This document shows, in pieces, positions 8,530 to 17,224 of a DNA stretch of 64,000 nucleotides. The stretch's first letter is position 1; each line of letters opens with the position of its first letter. This stretch comes from Terriglobia bacterium. Lineage in GTDB: Bacteria; Acidobacteriota; Terriglobia; Acidiferrales; UBA7541. The notes beneath the pieces were generated by a model. The model made no database searches. It was given only the letters and a program-made list of their open reading frames with translations, and had not been told where the DNA came from. The DNA is taken from contig JAIQEW010000021.1 in assembly GCA_020073605.1 (NCBI GenBank), positions 16,331-80,330 of the forward strand, in the 5' to 3' direction. Position numbers and translations under genes: made by a program.

Positions 8530-11149
8530 GCGCGACAGCGAGCTCGCCGCGGAGCTTGAATGCCACCTGCAAATGCACGTCGCGGATAATCTGCGCGCCG
8601 GGATGACGCCGGAAGAGGCGCGCCGCAATGCGCTCATCAAGCTCGGCGGCGTCGAGCAAACCAAAGAGAACTACCGCGAGCGCCGCGGTTTCCCCTGGCT
8701 CGAGTCGCTGCTTCAGGACGTCCGCTTCGGCCTCCGAATGCTGCGCAAGAATCCCGGCTTCACCACGGTCGTCGTTCTTACGATGGCACTAGGAATTGGA
8801 GCAAACACCATCATCTTTAGTATGGTGAATGGTTTTCTTCTCACCCCACTCTCCGTGCGCCGCCCTGAACAAATCACTGCGCTCGCAATTCAACAGAAAA
8901 ACGTTCCTGTGGGGGTGTCCGGATTCTCGTATCCCGAGTTCATTGATTTTCGCAACCAAACCGATGCCTTCTCCGACGTTTTTGCGAATGTCATAAGTAC
9001 GGTCGCGCTCAGGGCCGACGACCGAACGGATCAACTGTCAGTTTCCTATGTCTCGGCAAATTTCTTTGCTGCACTTGGTTTGAGGCCCGCTTTCGGTCGG
9101 TTGATTCTCCCCGGCGATGGCGAAGTGTTCGGCCAGCCACCTCTCCTTGTTCTCGGGTATTCCTTCTGGCAGAAGAGATTCGGCGGCGATAACGACGTCG
9201 TGGGCAAGCAGGTCCGCATAAGCGGAAGAGCGGCCACGATCATCGGTGTAGCACCGAGAGATTTCCGCGGGATGTTTTCCCCTTTTGAGATAGACGGGTA
9301 TCTGCCGCTGGGCGCGGTCGCTATGGAAGAATCTTCGGACCATTTTACGCTCGATCGCGGACAGCGGCGAATCTTAGCGTTCGGACGACTAAGGCCTGGT
9401 GTGAGTGTTCCCAAAGCGCAAAACTCTCTCGATGTGATCGCCTTGCGGCTGGCTGGACAGTATCCAGCGACGGACGCTGGAATCCGCGTGCGCGTGATTC
9501 CAGAGAAACGCGCTCGACCACAGCCATATGCGAACGACATCTTTATCGTGATCGGCGTCTTGTTTCTAGTGTTCGCAGGATTGATCTTGCTGCTGGCTTG
9601 TATGAACGTTACCAATGTCGTCCTCGCGCGGGCGCTGGTCCGCCAGCGCGAGATAGCCGTTCGCGCTGCGCTGGGCGCTGTCCCTAGTCGTCTGATTCGT
9701 CAGATGCTCACCGAAACTCTTCTGCTGGCGCTCCTCGGAGGCGTCAGTGGACTTGCCTTGGCAGGTTTGACGAATCGCTTGGCTCCTTCCGTGCACTTTC
9801 CAAATTTTCCCTTACGCCTAGACTTTGCTTTTGATTGGCGCGTCTACATGTATGCTTTCGCGGCCGCAGTTTTCGCCGGGATCGTCTCCGGCCTGCCGCC
9901 TGCCTTGCGTGCCTCTCGTGCCGATGTGAACTCCGTGCTGCGCGATGAGGGACTGACCCGCGGAGGTAAGCACCGTCTCCATAGCGATTTGGTCATCGCG
10001 CAAATTGCCTGTTCGTTGACGCTGTTGATTACCGCCGGCCTCTTTGTCCGCAGTCTGGAGCACATCGAAGGAACCTATCTGGGTTTCAATCCCGACCACG
10101 TTCTGAATTTGATTACGGATCCCTCTCAAGATGGTTACGACCATGCGCGTACCGTGGAATTCTATCGTGAACTCGAAGACCGCATCCGAGCGCTGCCTGG
10201 AGTTCAGGCGGCCAGCCTTGCTGGGAGCGTGCCGATTGGATCGTTTCCCGCGAGGACACCGGTCCTTAGCGAATCTCAACCCGCCGACCCGAACCGCCAG
10301 CCTCCTTCAATCCTGTACAACACTATCGATCCAGGGTATTTCGAGACGATGGGAGTGCCTCTTCTTCGAGGCCGCGGTTTCACCGAAGGTGACAACGAAA
10401 CGGCGCCGCCAGTGGCGATCGTGAACGAAACGATGGCCAGGAAATTCTGGCCTCACCGGGATCCCATTGGCGAGAGGTTCAGGATGAAAAACGCGACGGG
10501 TCCTCTCGTTGAGATCATAGGTGTTGCGCGGGATGGAAAGTACCAAACGGTGGCCGAAGACTTTCAGCCCTACTTCTATGTTCCCCTCGCACAAAATTAC
10601 GTTTCGAGAAGAGTGTTGGAGATCCGCTCTCGTGTTCCGCCCGAATCGCTCGCGGCCCAGGTGCAACGGGAAACACACGCTATTGCTCCCGATGTTTCAA
10701 TCGTTGATTTGCGGACGATGAAACAGTCTCTGGAGGGAGGCACAGGCTATTTCGTTTTTCGACTCGGAGCATCCCTTGCCGTGCAGATGGGACTTGTGGG
10801 CCTGCTTCTCGCAGTGGTGGGAGTCTATGGGGTGGTGTCGTTTGCGGTCAACCAACGAACCCACGAGATTGGCATTCGCATGGCGCTTGGCGCAAGTCCA
10901 CAGGATATTTTGGTACTGGTCTTGCGGCGAGGAGTCGTGCTGGTTATCGCGGGCGTGCTCGTCGGATTGATCGCTTCATGGGCCCTTGGCCGCACGATCA
11001 GCCATGTATTGGTTGGAGTCAGTTCGACCGACCCGGTTGTATATGCCGCCGCCACGGTCATGTTGTCGTGCGTCGCGTTGCTCGCGTGCTGGATCCCCGC
11101 GCGGCGGGCGATGCGCGTTGACCCAATGGTGGCATTGAGGTATGAATAA
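8474..11149 (+). CDS. ADOP-family duplicated permease 3
   Basis: 891 residues from the ATG at 8474, preceded by the same GGAGAGG site as permease 2; an ATG at 8453 overlapping the previous stop is possible. It has the N-terminal ADOP domain (ELAAELECHLQMHVADNLRAG), TM1 in NPGFTTVVVLTMALGIGAN, a MacB-like periplasmic domain, an FtsX module and a second set, ending RRAMRVDPMVALRYE. The first periplasmic domain (residues ~120-340) is unlike that of permeases 1, 2 and 4. Its TAA shares its last A with an ATG at 11149, which looks like the original start of the next gene. Confidence 0.92.
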   Translation: MRAIRAWFLRVGGLFGKQRRDSELAAELECHLQMHVADNLRAGMTPEEARRNALIKLGGVEQTKENYRERRGFPWLESLLQDVRFGLRMLRKNPGFTTVVVLTMALGIGANTIIFSMVNGFLLTPLSVRRPEQITALAIQQKNVPVGVSGFSYPEFIDFRNQTDAFSDVFANVISTVALRADDRTDQLSVSYVSANFFAALGLRPAFGRLILPGDGEVFGQPPLLVLGYSFWQKRFGGDNDVVGKQVRISGRAATIIGVAPRDFRGMFSPFEIDGYLPLGAVAMEESSDHFTLDRGQRRILAFGRLRPGVSVPKAQNSLDVIALRLAGQYPATDAGIRVRVIPEKRARPQPYANDIFIVIGVLFLVFAGLILLLACMNVTNVVLARALVRQREIAVRAALGAVPSRLIRQMLTETLLLALLGGVSGLALAGLTNRLAPSVHFPNFPLRLDFAFDWRVYMYAFAAAVFAGIVSGLPPALRASRADVNSVLRDEGLTRGGKHRLHSDLVIAQIACSLTLLITAGLFVRSLEHIEGTYLGFNPDHVLNLITDPSQDGYDHARTVEFYRELEDRIRALPGVQAASLAGSVPIGSFPARTPVLSESQPADPNRQPPSILYNTIDPGYFETMGVPLLRGRGFTEGDNETAPPVAIVNETMARKFWPHRDPIGERFRMKNATGPLVEIIGVARDGKYQTVAEDFQPYFYVPLAQNYVSRRVLEIRSRVPPESLAAQVQRETHAIAPDVSIVDLRTMKQSLEGGTGYFVFRLGASLAVQMGLVGLLLAVVGVYGVVSFAVNQRTHEIGIRMALGASPQDILVLVLRRGVVLVIAGVLVGLIASWALGRTISHVLVGVSSTDPVVYAAATVMLSCVALLACWIPARRAMRVDPMVALRYE

Positions 11150-11287
11150 TGCACAAAATACGCACTATTAGGCGCCGCTCTAGAGCACGGGGCGTACTCG
11201 CTGCGGCGGACTTTTGGCGAGGTACGCCGTGAGCATCATCTGGCGGACGAACTTCACGGCCACCTGCAAACGCACACGGAGGACATC
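11149..11287 (+). other. Apparently frameshifted 5' end of permease 4
   Basis: The ATG at 11149 overlaps the stop of permease 3 (TAATG) and starts MHKIRTIRRR, like a normal ADOP N-terminus, but that frame stops at 11230-11232. The frame of the downstream gene is open from 11150. From about 11219 it reads GEVRREHHLADELHGHLQTH, clearly the missing ADOP N-terminal domain, yet it has no ATG there. One base gained (or two lost) between 11149 and ~11219 explains both. It could be a real mutation or a sequence error. Confidence 0.7.
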
Positions 11288-13861
11288 GTGAGCGAGAGCA
11301 AGATGCCGGGAGAAGCCCCAAGACAAGCCTCTGCTGCCTCGGGCGGCGCGGAGCAGGCGAAACAAGATCTTCGCGGCCACGGCGGCCTGCCGTGGTTCGA
11401 GGCACTGCTGCAAGACCTGCGCTTTGGCTTGCGCACGTTGCGCAAGAATCCCGGCTTTACTACCGTCGCCATCCTCACCCTCGCCCTCGGCATCGGCGCG
11501 ACCACGGCAATCTTCACGGTCGTGGACAAGGTACTTTTGCAGCCGCTGGCCTATCGCGAGGCGGACCGCATGGTGGTCCTCATGCAGACATTCAGCGGTG
11601 GCCAGAGTCCCGTCATTTCAATCCCTAAGTACATGCTGTGGCACGATCAGCCCCGGGTCTTCGAGGAATCCACGCTCTACGGTTTCCCGGGCACGCTGCG
11701 CGTGAATCTCCTCGGAGGCGACCAGCCCGAACAGTTCCAAGCCACGCAAGTGTCGGCGGACTTCTTTTCGCTGTTTGGCGTTCGGCTGGTGGCAGGCCGC
11801 GCGTTCACGGCGGAGGAAGATGCAGCGGGCGGGCTCCCTGTGGTTGTAATCAGCAGCGGACTCTGGCGGAGCCGATTCGGCGCAAATCCGCACATCGTCG
11901 GCAGGACCGTTGATGTGGACGGCACGGCGTATAACGTGATCGGAGTCATGGCGCCACTCTATACTCCCGACCTGCCCCTCGGAGACATGTGCTTTCCGTT
12001 GCAGGCCGATCCGAACAGCAGCAATCAAGGAAATGATCTTTTCGGTGTCGCGCGGTTGAAGCCGGGAGTCACTTTGGCGATGGCCAAAGCCGCCACGCAG
12101 GTGGTCGCCGAAGAGTTCCGCAGAAAGTATCCAGCCATGATGGACCCGAAAGGGGGACTCACAGTCGAGACCATGCACGAAGTGCGAGTTGCGAATATAC
12201 GCACCTCCCTGCTGGTCCTGTTGGGAGCCGTTAGCTTCGTGCTTCTTATCGCCTGTGCGAACGTGGCAAGCCTGATGTTGGCGCGGGCGACTCTGCGAAA
12301 ACGCGAGATCTCGATTCGGGCCGCACTGGGCGCCGGGCGGGGAAGGATCGTGCGGCAGTTGCTCACGGAGAGCGTGCTGCTTTCGCTGGTAGGCGGCGCG
12401 CTGGGGCTGTATCTCGGCTACTTCGGCGTGCGATTTCTGCTGGGCATCAATCCTGCCAACTTGCCTCGAATCGGCGAGCATGCGGAGGCGATTTCCCTCG
12501 ATTGGCGCGTTCTCGTGTTCACGCTGGCCGTAGCCGTGCTCACCGGCATGCTTGCGGGTCTCATCCCCGCCATCAAGGCTTCGCGCACAGACCTGGCAAC
12601 GACCATCAACGAGAGCGGCACCCGCAGCGGTACCGGGCTGCGCGGAAACAAAACACGATCGGTGCTGGTGGTGACCGAACTTGCCATGGCGATGGTCCTG
12701 CTGGTAGGCGCAGCCTTGCTGATGCGCACGTTTCACGACTCGCTTAATGTGAAGCCGGGATTTCAAACCCACAACATTCTTACGATGGGCATGGCTCTAC
12801 GTGGGGCGCGCTTTCAAAAGACGGCCCCCGTCGCAGAGGTCGTGCGCGAAGGGCGGCAGCGGCTGGAGAGCCTGCCCGGAGTTGAAGCTGCGGCCGCAGC
12901 TTGCTGCCTTCCGCTTGAGGGCGGATATGGATTGCCCTTTAACATCGAAGGCCGTCCGCCGACCAACGGCCCTTTTACGGGTGGCGGATCATGGCGCAGC
13001 GTGTCGCCCGAATACTTCGAAGTGCTTCGCATCTCGCTGCTGCGCGGGCGAACGTTCACCGACCGCGACGACGGCGCCGCCGAACCCGTCGTGGTGATCA
13101 ACGAAGCGATGGCCAAGCAATTCTGGCCCAAGGGCGACGAACTCGGCGCGCGCATCACAATCGCGAAGGGGGTGGGCCCACAATTTGAAGATCCTCCGCG
13201 GGAAATCATCGGAGTGGTTGGGGACGTGCGGGACAATGGCCTCAACTACAATCCTCAACCCACGATGTACGTGCCGCTTGCCCAGGTGAACGATCGCCTG
13301 ACGGCGCTTGACGCCACGCTCATACCGATGCAATGGCTTGTTCGCACCCGCGTCGAGCCACACTCTCTCACCAACGAAATTGAACGAGAGCTCCGCACCG
13401 CGAGCGGAGGGCTTCCGGTCGGCACGGTCCAGTCGATGGACCAGGTGCTCGCCCACTCCATCGCCGGCGAGCAATTCAACATGACGCTTCTCACGAGTTT
13501 CGCGGCCATTGCTCTGTTTTTGGCCGCGATCGGCATCTACGGGATCATGGCCTACTCCGTGCAGCAGAGAACGCAGGAGATCGGTATCCGCATGACGCTC
13601 GGAGCAAGCCCGCAGGACGTGCGCTGGATGGTTGTGCTGCAGGGCATGATTCTGGCTCTGATTGGCGTTTCGCTCGGGGTCGCGGGCGGCCTGGCGCTTA
13701 CGCGGCTGATGCGCAGTTTGCTCTACGGCGTAAAACCATGGGACCCGCTCGCTTTTGTTTTGACAGCCGTTCTGTTGAGCGCGGTGGCTTTGTTCGCGTG
13801 TTACGTTCCGGCCCGGCGGGCCTCCCGCGTCAATCCCATGGTGGCATTGAGATACGAATAG
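11288..13861 (+). CDS. ADOP-family duplicated permease 4
   Basis: Fourth permease; 857 residues from a GTG at 11288, about 35 fewer than its neighbours. The text continues the ADOP pattern: GGAEQAKQDLRGHGGLPWFEALLQ..., TM1 in NPGFTTVAILTLALGIGAT, periplasmic domain, FtsX module, second set, ending RRASRVNPMVALRYE. The N-terminal domain residues are encoded just upstream in the same frame without a start codon (see 11149-11287), so the gene may be frameshifted or may start at the internal GTG. It is followed after 13 bases by the adaptor gene. Confidence 0.88.
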   Translation: MSESKMPGEAPRQASAASGGAEQAKQDLRGHGGLPWFEALLQDLRFGLRTLRKNPGFTTVAILTLALGIGATTAIFTVVDKVLLQPLAYREADRMVVLMQTFSGGQSPVISIPKYMLWHDQPRVFEESTLYGFPGTLRVNLLGGDQPEQFQATQVSADFFSLFGVRLVAGRAFTAEEDAAGGLPVVVISSGLWRSRFGANPHIVGRTVDVDGTAYNVIGVMAPLYTPDLPLGDMCFPLQADPNSSNQGNDLFGVARLKPGVTLAMAKAATQVVAEEFRRKYPAMMDPKGGLTVETMHEVRVANIRTSLLVLLGAVSFVLLIACANVASLMLARATLRKREISIRAALGAGRGRIVRQLLTESVLLSLVGGALGLYLGYFGVRFLLGINPANLPRIGEHAEAISLDWRVLVFTLAVAVLTGMLAGLIPAIKASRTDLATTINESGTRSGTGLRGNKTRSVLVVTELAMAMVLLVGAALLMRTFHDSLNVKPGFQTHNILTMGMALRGARFQKTAPVAEVVREGRQRLESLPGVEAAAAACCLPLEGGYGLPFNIEGRPPTNGPFTGGGSWRSVSPEYFEVLRISLLRGRTFTDRDDGAAEPVVVINEAMAKQFWPKGDELGARITIAKGVGPQFEDPPREIIGVVGDVRDNGLNYNPQPTMYVPLAQVNDRLTALDATLIPMQWLVRTRVEPHSLTNEIERELRTASGGLPVGTVQSMDQVLAHSIAGEQFNMTLLTSFAAIALFLAAIGIYGIMAYSVQQRTQEIGIRMTLGASPQDVRWMVVLQGMILALIGVSLGVAGGLALTRLMRSLLYGVKPWDPLAFVLTAVLLSAVALFACYVPARRASRVNPMVALRYE

Positions 13862-13874
13862 CGGAGAAAAACGA

Positions 13875-15128
13875 GTGGACATCGCGCGCCCAGAAGACAA
13901 AAGACGAAAGAGGATTCGGCGATTGACCTACGCCGGCGCCGGATTGTTGCTCGTCCTGGTGATCACGGCCGCCCTGGCGCGGCTCAAGCCGGCGGCCCCG
14001 AGCGTGGACCGCTCGACAATCTGGACCGACACGGTGAAGCGCGGGCCGATGCTGCGCGAGGTGCGCGGGCTGGGAACCCTGGTGCCGGAAACTGTCTGGG
14101 TGATTCCCGCGGCCACAGACGGCCGCGTCGAAAAACGCTATCTTCTGCCCGGGACGGCAGTAAAGGCGAAGACCGCCATTCTGGAGCTGAGCAACCCGCA
14201 ATTGCAGCAAGAGGCTCTCGATGCCGAGTACCAGCTGAAAGGCGCCCAAGCGTCCTACGAGCAGACCAAAGCGCAACTTCAGAACCAGCTCATGGATAAG
14301 CGCACTCTGGCCGCGAGCGTGTCTTCTCAATATCGCACTGCCGAAATGGTCAAACAAACGAAAGAGCAACTTCGAGCGAACGGTTTAGCCGCCGAGCTGG
14401 ACGTGAAGACTGCGGAAGTGCAGGCCGAGGAACTGGCCAAACAAAATGATCTCGCTAAACAGGAGGTCGAGACCTTTGCAAGCTCCATCACCGCGCAGCT
14501 TGCCGTCCAGCAGGCGAACATTGACCAGAAGCGTGCACTTCACGAGTTGAAGAGATCGCAGGTTGCACAGTTGCACGTTTGCGCGGGCGTGGACGGCATC
14601 TTGCAGGAACTCGCTGTCGATGTCGGCCAGCGGGTGGCGCAGGGAGCGCCCTTGGCGAAGGTGTCGCAGCCGACGGAACTGAAGGCAGCGCTCCAAATCG
14701 CGGAGACGCAAGCAAAAGATATCCAGATCGGACAAAAGGCCTCGGTTGACACGCACAACGGCGTGATTCCGGGTCACGTGATGCGCATCGATCCTTCCGT
14801 CTCCAACGGAACGCGCACGGTGGACGTAAAGCTCGATGGCTCGCTGCCGCAAGGCGCTGTTCCGGATTTGAGCGTCGAGGGCACGATCGAGATTGAACGC
14901 CTCGCGGATGTTCTATACGTCGGCCGCCCTGTGCACGGCGATCCCGAAAGCACTGTCGGCCTATTCAAAGTAGTGGAAGGCGGCAGCGAAGCCGTCCGGG
15001 TCCCGGTCGAGCTCGGGCGCGCGTCGGTCAATACCGTGGAGATCCGCAAGGGGCTCCAAATCGGCGACCAGGTGATTCTCTCGGACATGTCAGCCTCGGA
15101 CAATTCCGACCGCGTGCAATTGAAGTAG
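13875..15128 (+). CDS. Periplasmic adaptor (HlyD/MacA-like membrane-fusion protein)
   Basis: 417 residues from a GTG. A basic N-terminus (KRRKRIRRL) and one membrane helix at ~17-37 are followed by a barrel-sandwich half (~55-110), a long coiled-coil hairpin (~110-230, Q/K/E-rich), the second lipoyl half and beta-barrel domains (VDGILQELAVDVGQRVAQGAPL at ~235-257), and a membrane-proximal domain. This is the family partner that links MacB-type permeases to an outer-membrane channel. It sits between the permeases and their ATPase, so a tripartite export system is the natural reading. No outer-membrane factor gene is nearby. Confidence 0.9.
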   Translation: MDIARPEDKRRKRIRRLTYAGAGLLLVLVITAALARLKPAAPSVDRSTIWTDTVKRGPMLREVRGLGTLVPETVWVIPAATDGRVEKRYLLPGTAVKAKTAILELSNPQLQQEALDAEYQLKGAQASYEQTKAQLQNQLMDKRTLAASVSSQYRTAEMVKQTKEQLRANGLAAELDVKTAEVQAEELAKQNDLAKQEVETFASSITAQLAVQQANIDQKRALHELKRSQVAQLHVCAGVDGILQELAVDVGQRVAQGAPLAKVSQPTELKAALQIAETQAKDIQIGQKASVDTHNGVIPGHVMRIDPSVSNGTRTVDVKLDGSLPQGAVPDLSVEGTIEIERLADVLYVGRPVHGDPESTVGLFKVVEGGSEAVRVPVELGRASVNTVEIRKGLQIGDQVILSDMSASDNSDRVQLK

Positions 15129-15169
15129 GCACGGAGATTCGTAAACCGCAGCAATCGAAGGAGTGAAGG

Positions 15170-15883
15170 ATGAATAGCACAGCACAGCCCCTGATTCGCC
15201 TGGAAGGCGTCACGAAAGTGTTTCACGCCGACGAAGTCGAGACGCACGCGCTGAGCGACGTGCACCTCGAGATCAAGCCCGGCGAGTTCCTCTCGATTGC
15301 CGGCCCTTCCGGCTGCGGCAAATCGACCTTGCTCTCCATCCTCGGTTTGCTCGACTCCCCGAGCCAAGGAAACTACTGGATCCATACCGAAGCGGTGGAC
15401 AATCTTTCGCTCTCGGATCGCACCCGCATTCGCAACCGCGAGATCGGCTTCGTCTTTCAAGCGTTCAATCTGATCGGCGACCTCACCGTGTATGAGAACG
15501 TCGAATTGCCACTGACGTATCGAAGCATGGGCGCTGCGGAACGGAAGAAGCGGGTGCAGGAAGTGCTCGAGCGCGTTGACATGGCGCATAGGGCGAAGCA
15601 CTACCCCTCGCAACTTTCAGGCGGCCAGCAGCAGCGAGTCGCGGTCGCGCGCGCGCTTGTGGGCCAGCCTTCGATCCTGCTCGCGGACGAGCCCACGGGA
15701 AACCTGGATTCAAAAAACAGCGAAGCCGTGATGGGCTTGTTGCGGCAGTTGCACGCGGATGGCGCCACTATCTGCATGGTCACCCACGATCCTCGCTACG
15801 CTGAAAGCGCGGACCGCGCGATCCATCTTCTCGATGGGCGCATTGTCGAGGAAACGCAAGGCACATCCACGGCTAGCGCGTAG
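15170..15883 (+). CDS. ABC transporter ATPase, LolD/MacB type
   Basis: 237 residues with a strong GAAGGAG ribosome site. Walker A is GPSGCGKST (~44-52), the Q-loop is in FVFQAFNL, the signature is LSGGQQQRVAVARAL, Walker B is ILLADEPTGNLD and the H-loop is MVTHD. The LTVYENVELPLTYR segment is typical of the LolD/MacB/FtsE group, which powers FtsX-fold permeases. It is the last gene of the operon and is the likely motor for one or several of the four ADOP permeases, which lack their own nucleotide-binding domain. Confidence 0.95.
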   Translation: MNSTAQPLIRLEGVTKVFHADEVETHALSDVHLEIKPGEFLSIAGPSGCGKSTLLSILGLLDSPSQGNYWIHTEAVDNLSLSDRTRIRNREIGFVFQAFNLIGDLTVYENVELPLTYRSMGAAERKKRVQEVLERVDMAHRAKHYPSQLSGGQQQRVAVARALVGQPSILLADEPTGNLDSKNSEAVMGLLRQLHADGATICMVTHDPRYAESADRAIHLLDGRIVEETQGTSTASA

Positions 15884-15943
15884 CTTTTCACTCCCCGATC
15901 TGACTCACGCAAACACCGGGAACCAGACTGCAAAGAAGGTGGG

Positions 15944-15990
15944 CGTGCGAGACCCGTGCGTGTGTTAGGGGGTTAATCGGGTCTCGCACG
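15944..15990 (+). terminator. Long hairpin after the export operon
   Basis: A perfect 13-bp inverted repeat (15944-15956 with 15978-15990) encloses a 21-base loop, 60 bases after the ATPase stop. No T-tract follows on either strand, so it may be a transcript-stabilising hairpin, a Rho-dependent site or a protein site. The rest of 15884-16174 holds nothing recognisable. Confidence 0.4.
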
Positions 15991-16174
15991 ATTGGTTAGT
16001 GGGTTTCGGTCACGACTCTCCATGGGCACGGCAAATTCCAAACTCGAGGGCTCTAACTTGCTGATTGTGCGGGGCACAGGCTATGCACGCAAACGGTAGG
16101 CAGGTAATTTTTGCACGGGCGGGTTTCAATCTTCCTAGCGCGGGCGCTGAAGACGCAGCCGCGAAGGCACCTGC

Positions 16175-16567
16175 CTATCCTTCGGTGACAATCGCCTCGG
16201 CCTCGATTTCGACCAGCATGTCCGGGGCGATCAGCCGGCTGACCTCGACCATCGCCGTGGCCGGGCGGATCTTTCCGAAGAACTCGCCGTGCGCGCGGCC
16301 GATTTTCTCCCAGTCGGCGATCTTCGTCACGAAGATACGCGTGCGCACGACGTCCGCCATGCGCGCGCCGGCTTTCTCGAGCGCCGATTCGATGTTCCGC
16401 AGCGTCTGGACCGTCTGCGCGTAGGGGTCGCCCACGCCGACGATCTTGCCGTCCGCGCCGGTGGCCGTCGTGCCCGAAACGTGAACGTAAGGGCCGACGC
16501 GCACCGCCCGCGAGTATCCGACGATCGGCTCCCAGGGCGTCCCAGATGAAATGTTCTGCCGTTCCAT
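16175..16567 (-). CDS. RidA/YjgF-family protein
   Basis: 130 residues with the RidA fold signature: [17 protein letters not shown] near the start, [17 protein letters not shown] in the middle, then [16 protein letters not shown]. The Arg of the RTRIFVT segment matches the substrate-carboxylate-binding Arg of RidA, and IEAEAIV carries the usual acidic residue. RidA enzymes hydrolyse reactive enamine/imine intermediates made by PLP enzymes. The window has a PLP enzyme next door (17225), though divergently transcribed. It is read with the upstream DCC gene, 26 bases apart. Confidence 0.9.
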   Translation of the reverse strand: MERQNISSGTPWEPIVGYSRAVRVGPYVHVSGTTATGADGKIVGVGDPYAQTVQTLRNIESALEKAGARMADVVRTRIFVTKIADWEKIGRAHGEFFGKIRPATAMVEVSRLIAPDMLVEIEAEAIVTEG

Positions 16568-16593
16568 TTATTCCTCCCCAGTGCTTGCTTGCA

Positions 16594-17016
16594 TCAAGGA
16601 TCGAAACGCGCGCGCAGATCGGGCGGCACGATCGGGCACCAGTCTTCCTTTGTGCCGAAAACCCGGTAACGAATCCGCGCGACAAAATCATAAGCGAAAT
16701 CGCGCACTGGCCGGGGAACGACGACCAGTACCGCCGCCAGGCCCTTCCAGCCACCACCCAGCCGGCGCAGAACATGAAGAAACGCGTCCGAACGCACGAG
16801 AAGCGCGCCTTCCTCGGTAAGCACCACGATGCTGTCGGGCAAGCCCGCACGCCGGTCGGGCGGAACCTGCGCCTGAAATGTCGGCCCTTGCAAGGGAGCA
16901 AAGCGAAAAAGCTTCCCCGAGACGTCGTGCCGCAGCACAAACTTCACGGCGCGATGGCATAGAGCGCAGTGGCCATCGTAGAAGAGGAACTCGGGTTTTG
17001 GCGCGACGGGCGGCAC
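16594..17016 (-). CDS. DCC-family thiol-disulfide oxidoreductase-like protein (DUF393)
   Basis: 140 residues. The family hallmark is present near the N-terminus: FLFYDGHCALCHRAVKFVL, equivalent to the YDGxCxxC motif, with Cys residues three apart. A conserved WCPIVPPDLRARF ending follows. The fold is thioredoxin-like; substrates are not known. The start codon is a GTG. It is divergent from the cystathionine beta-synthase gene and upstream of ridA in the same direction. Confidence 0.88.
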   Translation of the reverse strand: MPPVAPKPEFLFYDGHCALCHRAVKFVLRHDVSGKLFRFAPLQGPTFQAQVPPDRRAGLPDSIVVLTEEGALLVRSDAFLHVLRRLGGGWKGLAAVLVVVPRPVRDFAYDFVARIRYRVFGTKEDWCPIVPPDLRARFDP

Positions 17017-17094
17017 GCTCCGGAAAGCATAGCACGCCCGCGCGATAAGGCTTCCGCTTGCCCCGAAGGCTTAGCAGCCGGGGCGACGATCGAT

Positions 17095-17126
17095 CTCCCA
17101 GGCTCGACTAACCGTCGACCTGGGAG
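17095..17126. other. Hairpin in the divergent intergenic region before the CBS gene
   Basis: CTCCCAGG (17095-17102) pairs with CCTGGGAG (17119-17126), and TCGAC (17104-17108) with GTCGA (17114-17118), leaving a five-base loop and one bulged C. It lies ~100 bases before the cystathionine beta-synthase start. It could be a leader structure or protein site; no T-tract supports termination. Confidence 0.4.
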
Positions 17127-17224
17127 CCCTTTCTATCGGATCGTCGGAAACTGCCGCTGGACAGATTTTCGGGAAGTCTCTAAGCTATTGGAATCAGACG
17201 ATTTTTCAGGAGATTCGCTCGCCG

